Source: Methanoculleus sp.
Lineage (GTDB): Archaea > Halobacteriota > Methanomicrobia > Methanomicrobiales > Methanoculleaceae
DNA: 64,000 bases
Assembly: GCA_018433835.1 (NCBI GenBank)
Contig: JAHDQM010000001.1
Location: 40,806 to 104,805, forward strand
Direction: 5' to 3'
Part shown: positions 17,019 through 26,590 of the stretch, one piece after another
Position numbering within the stretch: the first letter of the stretch is position 1
Layout of the letters: each line of letters begins with the position of its first letter
Made by a program: the position numbers and the translations under genes
Notes under the pieces: generated by a model
The model's input: only the letters and a program-made list of their open reading frames with translations
Told to the model about the DNA's origin: nothing
Database searches by the model: none

Positions 17019-19400
17019 GTGGACCGCGCCGTCTGCATCCACGGTCACTTCTACCAGCCCTCCAGGGAGAACCCCTGGCCCGGCGATGTCGAGGTCCAGC
17101 GATCCGCCGCGCCGTACCACGACTGGAACGAACGGGTGGCCGCGGAGTGTTACCGCCCGAACACCGCCGCACGCATTCTCGACTCGGACGGTATGATCGA
17201 CCGGATCATAAACACGTACTCGAGGATCAGCTTCACGGCCGCCCCGACGCTTCTTGCCTGGCTTGAGCGGCACTGTCCGGCGGTCTACGGGGCGATCGTC
17301 GAAGCCGACCGGGAGAGCCGGGAGCGCTACGCCGGCCATGGCTCCGCGATCGCCTGCTGCTACAACCATCTTATCATGCCGCTTGCGACCCGGCGGGACA
17401 AACGGACCCAGGTCGTCTGGGGGGTCCGCGACTTTGCAGCAAGGTTCGGCAGGACGCCCGAGGGGATGTGGCTCCCGGAGACGGCGGTCGATATCGAGTC
17501 CCTGGACCTGATGGCGGAGGCCGGGATCCTGTTCACGATTCTTGCCCCCCACCAGGCCGCGAAAGTGCGGCCGATCGGGGCGGAGGCCTGGACGGACGTC
17601 TCCGGCGCCCGTGTCGAAACAACGATGCCCTACCTCTGCCGCCTCCCCTCCGGACGGAGCATCGCGGTCTTCTTCTACAACGGGACTATCGCCCGCGACG
17701 TCGCGTTCGGCGACCTCCTCTCCGACGGGCAGCGGTTCGCCGGGCGGCTGCTCGGTGCGTTCTCACGGGAGAGAGACCGCCCGGAACTCGTGCATATCGC
17801 AACCGATGGGGAGACCTACGGCCATCATCGCGACTTCGGGGAGATGGCGCTCGCATACTGCCTCGAGACCCTCGAGGCGCGCCGCGACGTCAGTCTCACG
17901 GTCTACGCCGAGTACCTCGCCGCCCACCCGCCCACGCACGAGGTCGCCGTCTGCGAGAGGACGTCCTGGAGCTGCACCCACGGCGTCGGGCGCTGGCAGG
18001 GTGAGTGCGGGTGCCACAGCGGGACGCATTCCGGGTGGTCGCAGACATGGCGCGGACCGCTCCGGGAGGCGGTCGTCATGGTCCGGGACGCTTTCGCCCC
18101 CCGATCCGCGGAAGCGCTCGCGGCACTCGTCCGCGACCCCGCGGAGGCACGGGACGACGCCGTCGGCCTCGTCCTCGACCGGTGGTCCGACGAGGCCGTA
18201 GCGGCGAACATTTCCCGGCACGCGCCCGGCGCCCTCTCTCCCGACGATCGGTGGCGGGTGCTTGCGCTCCTCGAAGCGGAGCGCCAGGCAATGCTGATGC
18301 AGACGAGTTGCGGCTGGTTCTTCGACGATATCACGGAGCCGGGGAGCGTCCAGGTGATGCGGCACGCAGGCCGCGCGATGGAACTTGCCCGGCAGACGCT
18401 CGGGCTCGACCTCGAGCCGGCGTTCATCGATATCCTCCGCCGCGCCCCGGTAAATGATCCGGATTACGAGACCGGTGCGGAGGTCTACGAGGTCCTTGCC
18501 CGGCCGGCGGCGGTCGATCTTTCCCGGATCGGCGCAGGGACCGCTCTCTATGCGCTCTTCGGCCTCGAACCGCCTGCAGTCGCATCGGGGATGTACGCCG
18601 TCCGCGGAGACTGGCGATACCGGTCGGATGCCGGGGTGCAACGCCGCATCCTCGGGACCGTCCGGGTGCGGTCCCGGGTGACGGGGGAAGAGGCGCTCTT
18701 CGATGCGGCCGCGTTCTTCGCCGGGATGGACCGGGTCGTCCTCGGGGTGCGCGAGCCCGGCGGCGATGAGGCGCTCCGGGCGGCGTGGGAGGGGATGGCG
18801 AGTCCCGACCCCGCAGGTGCCGTATCCGGGGCCTTCACCCGGGTCTACACCGCGTCCGACAATGAGCGGTGGGCGCTCGCCCGCCGGACCGCGCCCGAGA
18901 TCGGGCAGGCAGTCTGCGCGGTCTACCGCGATGCGGCGGCGCTGATCGACGCGTTCGACGATCTCGGGATCCCTGCACCGGGAGCCGCCGTCCATCTCCT
19001 GACGCACGCCTGCACCGAGCGGCTGCTTGCGATGCTCGGAGAGGGGTGCCCCGACCCGGACCGATTTTTCGCGCTCGCGGAGACGATGAGGGCCCGGAAC
19101 CTTGCGCCCGATCTTCCCACCCTCGGGGAGGCGGCGAGCAGGCGGATCGCGCTCTCTCTCCGGGCGGCGGCGGCCCGGCCCGGTGACCCGGCTCCACTCG
19201 AGGAGATTGTCCGCACCGTCCGGTGTGCAAAGGTATTTCCGTTGACGCTCTCCCTCTGGGAGAGCCAGAACCTCTGCATCGAGATGCGCGGGCTCTATCC
19301 CGGAATGCAGGAGCATGCTGGCCGGGGTGATGGGGATGCACAACGGTGGGCGGAGGCCTTCAGGAGGGCGGCGGCATGCCTCGGCGTGAAGGTGGCGTAA
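17019..19400 (+). CDS. GH57 family protein with DUF3536-like region, 793 aa
   Basis: The start is GTG at 17019 with GAGGGG 8 nt upstream; GTG at 17013 overlaps the branching-enzyme stop and is nearly as good. CIHGHFYQPSRENPWPGDVE is the GH57 first strand. TPEGMWLPETAVD and HIATDGETYGHHRDFGEMAL match conserved regions of the COG1449 alpha-amylase/alpha-mannosidase group, and the C-terminal ~450 residues fit the DUF3536-type extension. The role is probably in glycogen breakdown or remodelling with the neighbouring branching enzyme and glucanotransferase. Specificity is unproven. Confidence 0.85.
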   Translation: MDRAVCIHGHFYQPSRENPWPGDVEVQRSAAPYHDWNERVAAECYRPNTAARILDSDGMIDRIINTYSRISFTAAPTLLAWLERHCPAVYGAIVEADRESRERYAGHGSAIACCYNHLIMPLATRRDKRTQVVWGVRDFAARFGRTPEGMWLPETAVDIESLDLMAEAGILFTILAPHQAAKVRPIGAEAWTDVSGARVETTMPYLCRLPSGRSIAVFFYNGTIARDVAFGDLLSDGQRFAGRLLGAFSRERDRPELVHIATDGETYGHHRDFGEMALAYCLETLEARRDVSLTVYAEYLAAHPPTHEVAVCERTSWSCTHGVGRWQGECGCHSGTHSGWSQTWRGPLREAVVMVRDAFAPRSAEALAALVRDPAEARDDAVGLVLDRWSDEAVAANISRHAPGALSPDDRWRVLALLEAERQAMLMQTSCGWFFDDITEPGSVQVMRHAGRAMELARQTLGLDLEPAFIDILRRAPVNDPDYETGAEVYEVLARPAAVDLSRIGAGTALYALFGLEPPAVASGMYAVRGDWRYRSDAGVQRRILGTVRVRSRVTGEEALFDAAAFFAGMDRVVLGVREPGGDEALRAAWEGMASPDPAGAVSGAFTRVYTASDNERWALARRTAPEIGQAVCAVYRDAAALIDAFDDLGIPAPGAAVHLLTHACTERLLAMLGEGCPDPDRFFALAETMRARNLAPDLPTLGEAASRRIALSLRAAAARPGDPAPLEEIVRTVRCAKVFPLTLSLWESQNLCIEMRGLYPGMQEHAGRGDGDAQRWAEAFRRAAACLGVKVA

Positions 19401-19413
19401 GGAGGGGCGGAGC

Positions 19414-20910
19414 ATGAACCGGCGGGGCAGCGGGGTTCTCCTGCACATCACGTCCCTGCCGTCGGCGTACGGCATCGGCGACCTCGGGCCGGCAGCGCAC
19501 CGGTTCGTGGACCTCCTTGCCGGAGCAGGACAGCGTTTCTGGCAGATCCTCCCTCTCAACCCGACATGCCCGGTATTCGGCAACTCCCCCTACCAGAGCA
19601 CCTCGGCGTTTGCCGGAAATACCTGGCTCATCAGCCCCGAACAGATGGTCGCAGACGGTTTCATCGCCCCGGAGGATATCGGGGACCCACCCGGTTTCCC
19701 CGAGGGCCGGGTCGACTACCGGGCGGTCCTGGACTACAAGAACGGTATCTTCGACCGGGCGTTCGAGCGGTTCAAGGAGCGCGGTCCCGACTTTCGCTAC
19801 AAGGATTTCGCGGCCGATAACGTCTCTTGGCTCAACGACTACGCCATATTCGTAGCCCTCAAGGAGGAGTTCTCGGGGAAGGTCTGGAGCGACTGGCCGG
19901 CCGGGATCCGGGACCGGCGCGAGGAGGCGTTGCACAAGCACGGTACCGAACTTGCCGACCGGATCTTCCGGGAGAAGTTCCTTCAGTACGTCTTCGACCA
20001 CCAGTGGGGGGTGCTCAAGAGCCACTGCCGCGAGCGCCATCTCCAGATCATCGGGGACACTCCCATCTACCTCACCCACGACAGCGTCGATCTCTGGGCG
20101 AACCCGGGGCTCTTCAAACTGAACGAGCAGAAGAAGCCGGCCGTTGTCGCGGGCGTCCCCCCGGATCTGTTCAGCGAGACCGGGCAGCTCTGGGGAAACC
20201 CGGTCTACAACTGGGATGCGCACCGGGAGCAGGGATTCGCGTGGTGGGAGAGTCGGATCGACCGCACTCTCGCTCTCGTCGACAGGCTGCGCCTCGACCA
20301 CTTCCGGGGGTTCGCGCAGTTCTGGGAGGTGCCTGCCGGTGAAGAGACCGCACAGAACGGGCGCTGGGTCGATGCGCCCGGCAGGGACCTCTTCACCCTG
20401 CTTGCGAGTAGCAGGTCGTGCCTCCCCATCATCGCCGAAGACCTCGGCTACATCACCTCCGATGTCCACGAGATGATGGGCCACTTCGGGTTCCCGGGGA
20501 TGAAGATCCTGACCTTCGGTTTCGCCGGCGACGTCGCAAGAAACCCTCACGCGCCCCACAACATCACGAAGAACTGCGTCGCCTACACGGGGACGCACGA
20601 CAACAACACGGTCAGGGGGTGGTTCGAGCACGAGACCTCCGAGGAGCAGAAGAACCTCCTGTTCCGCTACATCGGCGGATCGGTGAGCGCCGACGAGACG
20701 CACCGGATCCTCATACGTCTCGCGATGCTCTCCCCTGCCGATACCGTCATCATCCCGATGCAGGACGTCCTCGGCCTCGGGGAGGAGGCGCGGATGAACC
20801 GGCCGGGCACGACGGAGGGGAACTGGGAGTGGCGGCTCCGGCCGGAGCAGGCGGGGGAGCAGGTCATGCAGGAGTTTGCCGAGGTTACGGGGATCTACGG
20901 GAGGAGGTGA
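19414..20910 (+). CDS. malQ: 4-alpha-glucanotransferase (GH77, amylomaltase), 498 aa
   Basis: A strong AAGGAGGGG precedes the start. It transfers alpha-1,4-glucan chains between acceptors, releasing glucose. RGSGVLLHITSLPS opens the barrel. Catalytic regions are RLDHFRGFAQFWEVP (nucleophile Asp), IIAEDLGYI (acid/base Glu) and YTGTHDNNT (third acid). The length of about 500 aa is typical. It is the last gene of the 12.5-20.9 kb cluster, 13 nt after the GH57 gene. Confidence 0.93.
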   Translation: MNRRGSGVLLHITSLPSAYGIGDLGPAAHRFVDLLAGAGQRFWQILPLNPTCPVFGNSPYQSTSAFAGNTWLISPEQMVADGFIAPEDIGDPPGFPEGRVDYRAVLDYKNGIFDRAFERFKERGPDFRYKDFAADNVSWLNDYAIFVALKEEFSGKVWSDWPAGIRDRREEALHKHGTELADRIFREKFLQYVFDHQWGVLKSHCRERHLQIIGDTPIYLTHDSVDLWANPGLFKLNEQKKPAVVAGVPPDLFSETGQLWGNPVYNWDAHREQGFAWWESRIDRTLALVDRLRLDHFRGFAQFWEVPAGEETAQNGRWVDAPGRDLFTLLASSRSCLPIIAEDLGYITSDVHEMMGHFGFPGMKILTFGFAGDVARNPHAPHNITKNCVAYTGTHDNNTVRGWFEHETSEEQKNLLFRYIGGSVSADETHRILIRLAMLSPADTVIIPMQDVLGLGEEARMNRPGTTEGNWEWRLRPEQAGEQVMQEFAEVTGIYGRR

Positions 20911-21060
20911 AGGGGGGAGAACTTTGGCTTGAAGCGTTTGAATTCACTCTGGCAATGCAATACTGAAATCCGCTAGGTTTCCCGAAAGCCGAATTTGATA
21001 ACAGTAAACATCCCCGTACACGGATTCCCACCGGATATCGCCATTGGGGGTGGGGCTGAC

Positions 21061-21087
21061 GGGGAGGGGGGATGCTCCCCCCTCCCC
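21061..21087. terminator. very stable 11-bp G/C hairpin
   Basis: GGGGAGGGGGG pairs perfectly with CCCCCCTCCCC around a 5-nt loop, 150 nt after malQ. It may end or stabilise the glycogen operon mRNA. There is no poly-T run, so its role is uncertain. Confidence 0.4.
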
Positions 21088-21151
21088 TGTCTCCACCTCA
21101 TAAGGAGGTACATGTAACCCCCACCCCGCCCGGCCTCCGGCCTCCTCCTCC

Positions 21152-21194
21152 GCACCTGACGGTGCTCGAACTCCTGCCGTTCCGGCAGTCGTTC
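21152..21194 (+). repeat. degenerate copy of the 46-bp hairpin repeat
   Basis: It begins GCACCTGACGGTGCTCGAAC, matching the units at 63864-64000, and keeps a second hairpin (CTGCCG-TTC-CGGCAG) with altered sequence at the equivalent place. Confidence 0.6.
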
Positions 21195-21608
21195 CCAGCC
21201 CCTTGGGGCGGGGGCAGTCACGGCGATTCTCCCACGGTCCAGTATGTCGGACTTTTTCATCGTTTCTTGGCTGGTGCATCTAACGGTACTCGAAACCCAT
21301 TTTTCGATCACAGTTCCATATCTCACACCTACCATTCCAGTGATGGATCCAAATCACCCCATTCACCCATCTCTGCAGAAAGACTGCTCCACTCCATCGC
21401 CCGGACATCCCTGCGATAACAGCCACAACGGAAGATGATTGCACGGTTTCATCACCCCCGGCCCCCTCCCCCCTCCTCTCTCGGGTATCCCGCAAACGCC
21501 CGGCACACCGTATGCTGGATCGGTCAATCGGACATCCACACCCATCAAATAACTCCATATTATCACTTATTTTTTATTTACTCAATATTTTGCAAGAATA
21601 TAGAAACA

Positions 21609-21618
21609 TATATAATAA
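21609..21618 (+). promoter_or_regulatory. TATA box of the alpha-glucan phosphorylase gene
   Basis: TATATAATAA lies in an AT-rich patch 40 nt before the start codon. A Shine-Dalgarno-like AGGGGACAGG lies in the short leader. Confidence 0.55.
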
Positions 21619-21658
21619 TTAACACGGACAGTACACCGTCAATTAGGGGACAGGACTC

Positions 21659-23892
21659 ATGGATGATTCCATACGCAATCAGTTCGATCACGTCCCGGAG
21701 CGGATCTCCGGGCTCGTCGACCTGGCATACAACCTCTGGTGGAGCTGGAACCCGGAGGCCCGGATACTCTTCAAGCAATTAAACCATCAGGCATGGAAGG
21801 CAAGCGTCCACAATCCTATCCGGATGCTCCGCGAGATACCGGCCGAGTTCCTGAACCGGGCAGCTGAGAACCCCGCCTACTGTCACCGCTACGACATCAT
21901 CATGCGCCGGTTCAGGAAGTACATGAGCGCCACCGGGACCTGGTTCTCCGAAGAGTACGCCGACCGTCCCCCGCTGACGGTCGCCTACTTCTCGGCGGAA
22001 TACGGGCTCCACCACTCGCTCCCCATCTACGCGGGCGGGCTCGGGTTCCTCGCCGGCGACCACTTAAAAGAGGCGAGCGACCTCGGCCTCCCGATGGTCG
22101 CCGTCGGGTTCCTGTACTCACAGGGCTACCTGCACCAGCAGATCAACCCCGACGGCTGGCAGGAGGACGTAACCGAACCGCTCGATCGCGATGCGGCGCC
22201 CGTCACCCGGGTGCTCGACTCCGACGGCGAAGACCTGGTGGTCCGGGTCCCGCATATCGACCCGCCCATCTACGTCGCCGTCCGGAAGGTCCAGGTCGGC
22301 AGGATCCCACTCTACCTCCTGGATACTGATATCCCCTGCAACGACCCCCAGAACCGGGGCATATCGTCCCGGCTTTATGCGGGTGACCAGGAGCAGCGCC
22401 TCCGGCAGGAGATCGTCCTCGGCATCGGCGGGAGGAAGGTGCTCCACGCGCTCGGCATCGAGTACGCGGCGGTGCACCTGAACGAAGGCCACCCGGCGTT
22501 CGCGCTGCTCGAGAGGGTCCGGGAGCGTGTCGAGCGGGGGATGGACTTCGAGGCGGCACTCGAAGAAGTGCGGGCGACGTCCGTCTTCACCACGCATACG
22601 CCCGTCCCTGCAGGGCACGACGTCTTCCCCGTCGACCTCATCGACCGCTACTTCGCGCCCTACTACCAGGCGCTCGGCATCGACCGGCTCCGGTTCCTGC
22701 AGCTCGGGGTCCACCCGGAAAGCCCCGCCTCGGGCTTCAACATGACCGCGTTCGCCCTGCGTGCGTCGGCGCACCACAACGGCGTCTCGCGCGCAAACGG
22801 GGCCGTCGCCTGCGATATGTGGAAGTGCCTGTGGCCGGGCCCCGGGAAGCGGCGGTGCCCATCGACTACGTCACGAACGGCGTCCACGTCCCGACCTGGC
22901 TGAACACCCGGGTGAAGGAGCTTTACGACCGGTGGATCGGGCCGACCTCTCCCGACTGGCTCTCGGAGCACGACGATCCGGTGTTATGGGAACTCATCGA
23001 CGAGATCCCGGACGCCGAACTCTGGCAACTCCATCTCTGGCTGAAGGCGAAACTCCTCAACCGGGTCCGGGAGCGGGAACGGATCAAGTGGGCGACGCAC
23101 CGCGGCGCGTCAAACCCCACGGCTGAAGGAGCGTTCCTCAACCCCTCCGTCCTGACGATCGGGTTTGCCCGGCGGTTCTCGACCTACAAGCGGGCGCACC
23201 TCATCTTCGAGGATCTGGAGCGGTTGAAACGCATCTTAAACAACCCCTGGTACCCAGTCCAGATCATCTTCGCCGGCAAGGCTCACCCGTCCGATAACGA
23301 GGGGAAGCGGGTGCTCCAGCAGATCTACCGCTACACGCAGGATCCCGGGTTCGCTGGAAGGGTCGCGTTCATCGAGGACTACAACGACCAGGCGGCGCAG
23401 TATCTTGTGCACGGCGTCGATGTCTGGTTAAACAACCCCCTGCCCCCGATGGAGGCGAGCGGCACGAGCGGCATGAAGGCGTCGCTGAACGGGGTGCTGA
23501 ACCTCTCCATCCTTGACGGATGGTGGACCGAGGGCTACAACGGCAGAAACGGCTGGGCGTTCGGGGACGAGACTGCCGCCTGCGACGGGAGGAATGCCGT
23601 CGATGCCGCGGCGATCTACGACCTCCTGGAGAAGGAGGTCGTCCCGCTCTACTACAACCGCTCCATCGACGACGTCCCCCACGGCTGGGTGAAGATGATG
23701 AAGGAGTCGATCAAGAGCAACGGCCCCCGGTTCTCGTCCCGCCGGATGGTGAAGGAGTATGTCGCCCGGTACTACCCGTTACTCCTGAAGGGCGCGGCGG
23801 CGGAGTATGCCCGCCGCACGGCGGCGGCGAAACCCCGGACTCCGGCCTGGAAACCACAGGCGCAGGGAGAAGCGGAGGGGTGGAGCGAATGA
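21659..23892 (+). pseudogene. glgP: alpha-glucan (glycogen) phosphorylase, interrupted by a frameshift near 22840
   Basis: Glycogen phosphorylase (GT35) releases glucose-1-phosphate with a PLP cofactor. The first part (21659 to ~22840) holds NLWWSWNPEA, YFSAEYGLHHSLPIYAGGLG and LNEGHPAF. The second part, one frame back, resumes with PREAAVPIDYVTNGVHVPTW and carries the PLP lysine in EASGTSGMKASLNGVLNL. Adding one base in GGGCCCCGGG (22837-22846) restores a continuous frame of 744 codons. The rest looks intact, so this may be a sequencing error in a G/C run, a recent null mutation or, less likely, recoding. The gene has its own promoter, separate from the glycogen operon upstream. Confidence 0.88.
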
Positions 23893-23932
23893 TCTCCACT
23901 GAGAAGGTGTGAAGCGCCGGGAGGCTCCCGGC

Positions 23933-24292
23933 CTACGGGGAGCGTTTCGAGCCGGCTGAAGCCCGGTCGCCCCTTCGCGAGACCCTCAGGCGGGTCTCCT
24001 CGGATGCAGCCTGGAGTCCCCGCTCTTCGTGCGGGGACATTCCACCGGCCCGGGCAACACGCTGCCGGGTTTCAGTGCTTGCGGCCTGGAGCCCTCTCAC
24101 ATCATGCGGGGCCCTGCCCCCGGCACGCGCGACCCGCCGCCGGGTCTCGCGGGAAGCGGCCTGGAGCCCCCGTTTCGCGTGCGGCGCCACCCCGCCGATC
24201 TTCGCGACACGCTTCCGGGTCGCTTCGTCCGTGGAGGCGAGGCCGCGTCTCGTCTTCTTCTCCCCTTCACCCGGTCGACCCTGTTCCGTCAT
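23933..24292 (-). CDS. KGG-like stress-repeat protein, 119 aa
   Basis: Four tandem repeats of about 24 residues run from residue 15 to 110. Each follows the pattern RGL-x2-AS-x-ETR-x-RVA-x2-GG-x2-PH. They resemble the KGG / stress-induced repeat found in bacterial general-stress proteins, which are hydrophilic and probably disordered. A TATA-like TTTTTATAA lies on the minus strand near 24345-24355, and GGAG precedes the start inside three direct copies of CATGACGGAG-like sequence (24292-24313). A role in desiccation or osmotic stress is inferred from the family only. Confidence 0.7.
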   Translation of the reverse strand: MTEQGRPGEGEKKTRRGLASTDEATRKRVAKIGGVAPHAKRGLQAASRETRRRVARAGGRAPHDVRGLQAASTETRQRVARAGGMSPHEERGLQAASEETRLRVSRRGDRASAGSKRSP

Positions 24293-24552
24293 GCTCCGTC
24301 ATGCTCCGTCATGCCCCCTGGCACGCCAGCCATGCGCGACAATTATAAAAATATTGTTCTTTTAATGGCTATTCGGTTTCTTTCGCGCATCCCCTCTGTT
24401 GCGGAGATTGCAGGATTGGGTTAAGTGGGCGACTTAAACCGGTCTCCGGGATACAGGGAGGGGTACAACCGTACCTGGAAAAAAGTCGTTCCGTCCGGGC
24501 GGTATCGCGCGGGCCGACCACCCGGTACGCAGGACTGGATCCTGCCTGCTGC

Positions 24553-25029
24553 CTACATAACCTCGCCGAGGGCCTTGCTCAGGTCGGCGGCGGAACGGAA
24601 CTCCCGGTCCCGGATCCTGCCGAGGATTTCGAGCACATCGCCGGATGCGTTGTTCTTCTGCGCCTGGCTGGTGACCTCGCTTATGCCCGCAGGATAGTGC
24701 ATGCCGCGGAGGTACCGTTGCACTTCGACCACACTGACGGCCGTGGTTCTGCCGCCCGGTGCCTCCCCCCGCTCGGGCGCAAGGCCGGCTCCTTCACCGG
24801 ACGACGATCTCCGCCTTGACGCGAACTCCGACCCGGCCATCGCCTTACTGACGTCTATTGGCGAGTGGTAGGTCTGGTCGGGCAGGCTGTCGAGGGTATC
24901 CATGACATCCCTGTCCGCATTGTTCATTCTTGCCCGGTCGATCAGGTCCTGCCTGTTCGCCGGGTAATCCATCCCGGCCAGGTACTTCTCGACCATCGCC
25001 GGGTTCACCTTGAACCTTGCCTCTGCCAT
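24553..25029 (-). CDS. two-domain DUF2795 protein, 158 aa
   Basis: The start at 25029 has a perfect GGAGGTGA upstream, so the longer frame to 25065 is rejected. Two DUF2795-type units are seen. One is at ~residues 10-70 (VEKYLAGMDYPANRQDLIDR) and one at ~100-155 (VQRYLRGMHYPAGISEVTSQ), each with the following NNA and SAAD/SPID pattern, joined by a Ser/Gly/Arg linker. DUF2795 proteins are small helical proteins of unknown function. A single-domain paralogue lies at 28933-29187. A TATA-like TTTTATAAT lies about 45 nt upstream. Confidence 0.8.
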   Translation of the reverse strand: MAEARFKVNPAMVEKYLAGMDYPANRQDLIDRARMNNADRDVMDTLDSLPDQTYHSPIDVSKAMAGSEFASRRRSSSGEGAGLAPERGEAPGGRTTAVSVVEVQRYLRGMHYPAGISEVTSQAQKNNASGDVLEILGRIRDREFRSAADLSKALGEVM

Positions 25030-25173
25030 CGTGTCACCTCCCGTGACGGCCGGTGAATGGAGCAACTATTATAAAATGGTTGTTCTACCGTTCACGACGG
25101 CAGAAAATCGTCCGTTCAGGTAATACGGTCTGATGGCTGGATAGAATCTTCAGGGGCTCTGTACAGGATACGT

Positions 25174-25923
25174 TCATACCCCGCTCTGCAGTTCCCTGAT
25201 CATCCGCCGTATCTGGCCGAACTGCACCTCCGGCGTGGTAAAGATGCAGAGATACTCGTCCCCGTAAGGAGCGACGATGACGTTTCCGCCGCGATAGAAG
25301 AGTGTCATCTGTACGAATGCCCCGCTTGCCGGGACAGCCGAGTGCAGGCTGAGCGACCACCGGAGCAGGTCTTCGGCGAAGGCAACGGTATAGTCGGCAT
25401 CGATATCCCCGGCGGAAGAGATGCAGAGACCATCGGCGAAACGGGCAACTGCGGTCACCCCCGGTTGCTGCAGCACCACCCCGAGCAGTTTGGATTCCGG
25501 TTCGGGAGGTGCATCGTGGGAGTTCTCTTTATTACCCTCCACGGTTTCGCTCACGAGGCTGCGCCTGTCGTCCTTCCCGGATGCGTCGATCACGGGGATT
25601 TCACGGTCGGGATGCAGGAGAGTCTGTGTCTCTGCCGCCAGGGCGAGGGCCTCCCGCATCTCGTCGGGCTCGTACCTCCAGAGACCGAAGTCGAGGATAG
25701 GCTGACTGCTGAAGTACTTCAACGCCGACGGCCCGCTCAGGGATTTCAGCGGGTGCCTGAACTGCGCAGCGAGGGGTTCCCCTTTATGCACCAGCACAAA
25801 CCCCTCTCCGTCCTGCATCGTGATCCGCACCGCCCCAATAAAGCGGGCCGTATGGGAGAAAATCCACCGGAGCGGTGCCTGCATCTCTCCGATAGCCGTT
25901 CCCTCTGGTAACTTATCCATCAT
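25174..25923 (-). CDS. roadblock/LC7-domain protein, 249 aa
   Basis: Residues ~145-245 (LLGVVLQQPGVTAVARFADG onward, with GDIDADYTVAFAEDLL and GGNVIVAPYGDEYLCIF) fit the roadblock/LC7 fold, which in prokaryotes regulates small GTPases or forms signalling platforms. Residues ~1-100 are a separate domain (FIGAVRITMQDGEGFVLVH) reminiscent of DUF4388-type effector domains, and a charged linker joins the two. It lies 62 nt downstream of a HAMP membrane protein in the same direction, so the two probably act together. No GTPase gene is adjacent. The start may be either of two adjacent ATGs. Confidence 0.75.
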   Translation of the reverse strand: MMDKLPEGTAIGEMQAPLRWIFSHTARFIGAVRITMQDGEGFVLVHKGEPLAAQFRHPLKSLSGPSALKYFSSQPILDFGLWRYEPDEMREALALAAETQTLLHPDREIPVIDASGKDDRRSLVSETVEGNKENSHDAPPEPESKLLGVVLQQPGVTAVARFADGLCISSAGDIDADYTVAFAEDLLRWSLSLHSAVPASGAFVQMTLFYRGGNVIVAPYGDEYLCIFTTPEVQFGQIRRMIRELQSGV

Positions 25924-25985
25924 CCGGATTCCTGCCTGATCGCGTCGTTTGTGTCGAAAGCAAGCGTCCTTCCCGGCCGCGGCTC

Positions 25986-26414
25986 CTACTCGGCGTCGTC
26001 CTTTGCAAGGGTATCGAGGATCCTGTAGGAGTTAATCAGGCGGTTGAACGCGACTGCGAGTTCGCCGATCTCATCGTTGCTCGTCACCGTGATCTCGGTG
26101 TCCGCGAGGTCGCCCTGGCTTACGCTGGTCGCAACCTTCGACAGCTGCTCAATGGGGGTCGTGATGCTCTTGGCGAGACAGAAACTCCACATCAGGATCA
26201 CGGAGAGCGTGAGCAGGGTCATGACGATGATGCTGTTCTGCAGACCGAGTACGGCGATGACGCTCCCGGTATCTCCTGCCGAGACGATCCCCAGCAGGAA
26301 GATGGGGATGACTGCAACGGTGAGCATGCTCGCCATGAGTTTGTAGAATATCGGGATCTGGATGGCGAGTCCATCCTGCAGTATCCCGACTTCTTGCGGG
26401 AAGATTTCAGTCAT
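25986..26414 (-). CDS. two-TM protein ending in a HAMP domain, 142 aa
   Basis: Two hydrophobic helices (about residues 27-45 and 57-80) with a very short loop are followed by a HAMP signal-relay domain (residues ~80-135, ITTPIEQLSKVATSVSQGDL then DEIGELAVAFNRL). No kinase, cyclase or chemoreceptor output domain follows, which is unusual. The roadblock gene immediately downstream is the obvious partner. The start codon lies about 25 nt after an AT-rich TATA region (26436-26450 on the minus strand) with no Shine-Dalgarno, so the transcript is probably leaderless. Confidence 0.8.
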   Translation of the reverse strand: MTEIFPQEVGILQDGLAIQIPIFYKLMASMLTVAVIPIFLLGIVSAGDTGSVIAVLGLQNSIIVMTLLTLSVILMWSFCLAKSITTPIEQLSKVATSVSQGDLADTEITVTSNDEIGELAVAFNRLINSYRILDTLAKDDAE

Positions 26415-26590
26415 GGAAGAGTAATTTCTTATTTTAATATATTAATTTATCCTTTACTAAATCTTGATGTTAGGGTAAAATATTAAAATCTAAGGATTCT
26501 AAAAAGGTTATACCCGATTCAGGACATTTTTATGTAACTTTAAACATAATATACATAAATCAGGATAATTATACCGACCCTGAATCGAGG
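26415..26590. other. AT-rich divergent promoter region
   Basis: About 175 bp, markedly richer in A+T than its surroundings, separates the minus-strand HAMP gene from the plus-strand DUF2121 transcription unit. It holds the promoters of both; no gene is seen. Confidence 0.5.

Larger units (their letters stand above)
20911..21606. other. intergenic with strong hairpin and a degenerate dispersed repeat
   Basis: No gene is supported. An 11-bp perfect G/C stem lies at 21061-21071/21077-21087 and a copy of the dispersed hairpin repeat at 21152-21194. The remainder up to the glgP promoter shows nothing recognisable. Confidence 0.5.

Noticed and set aside
17763..19583. 606-codon minus-strand frame over the GH57 gene
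   Set aside because: Arg/Pro-rich shadow of the GH57 coding sequence with no recognisable domain.
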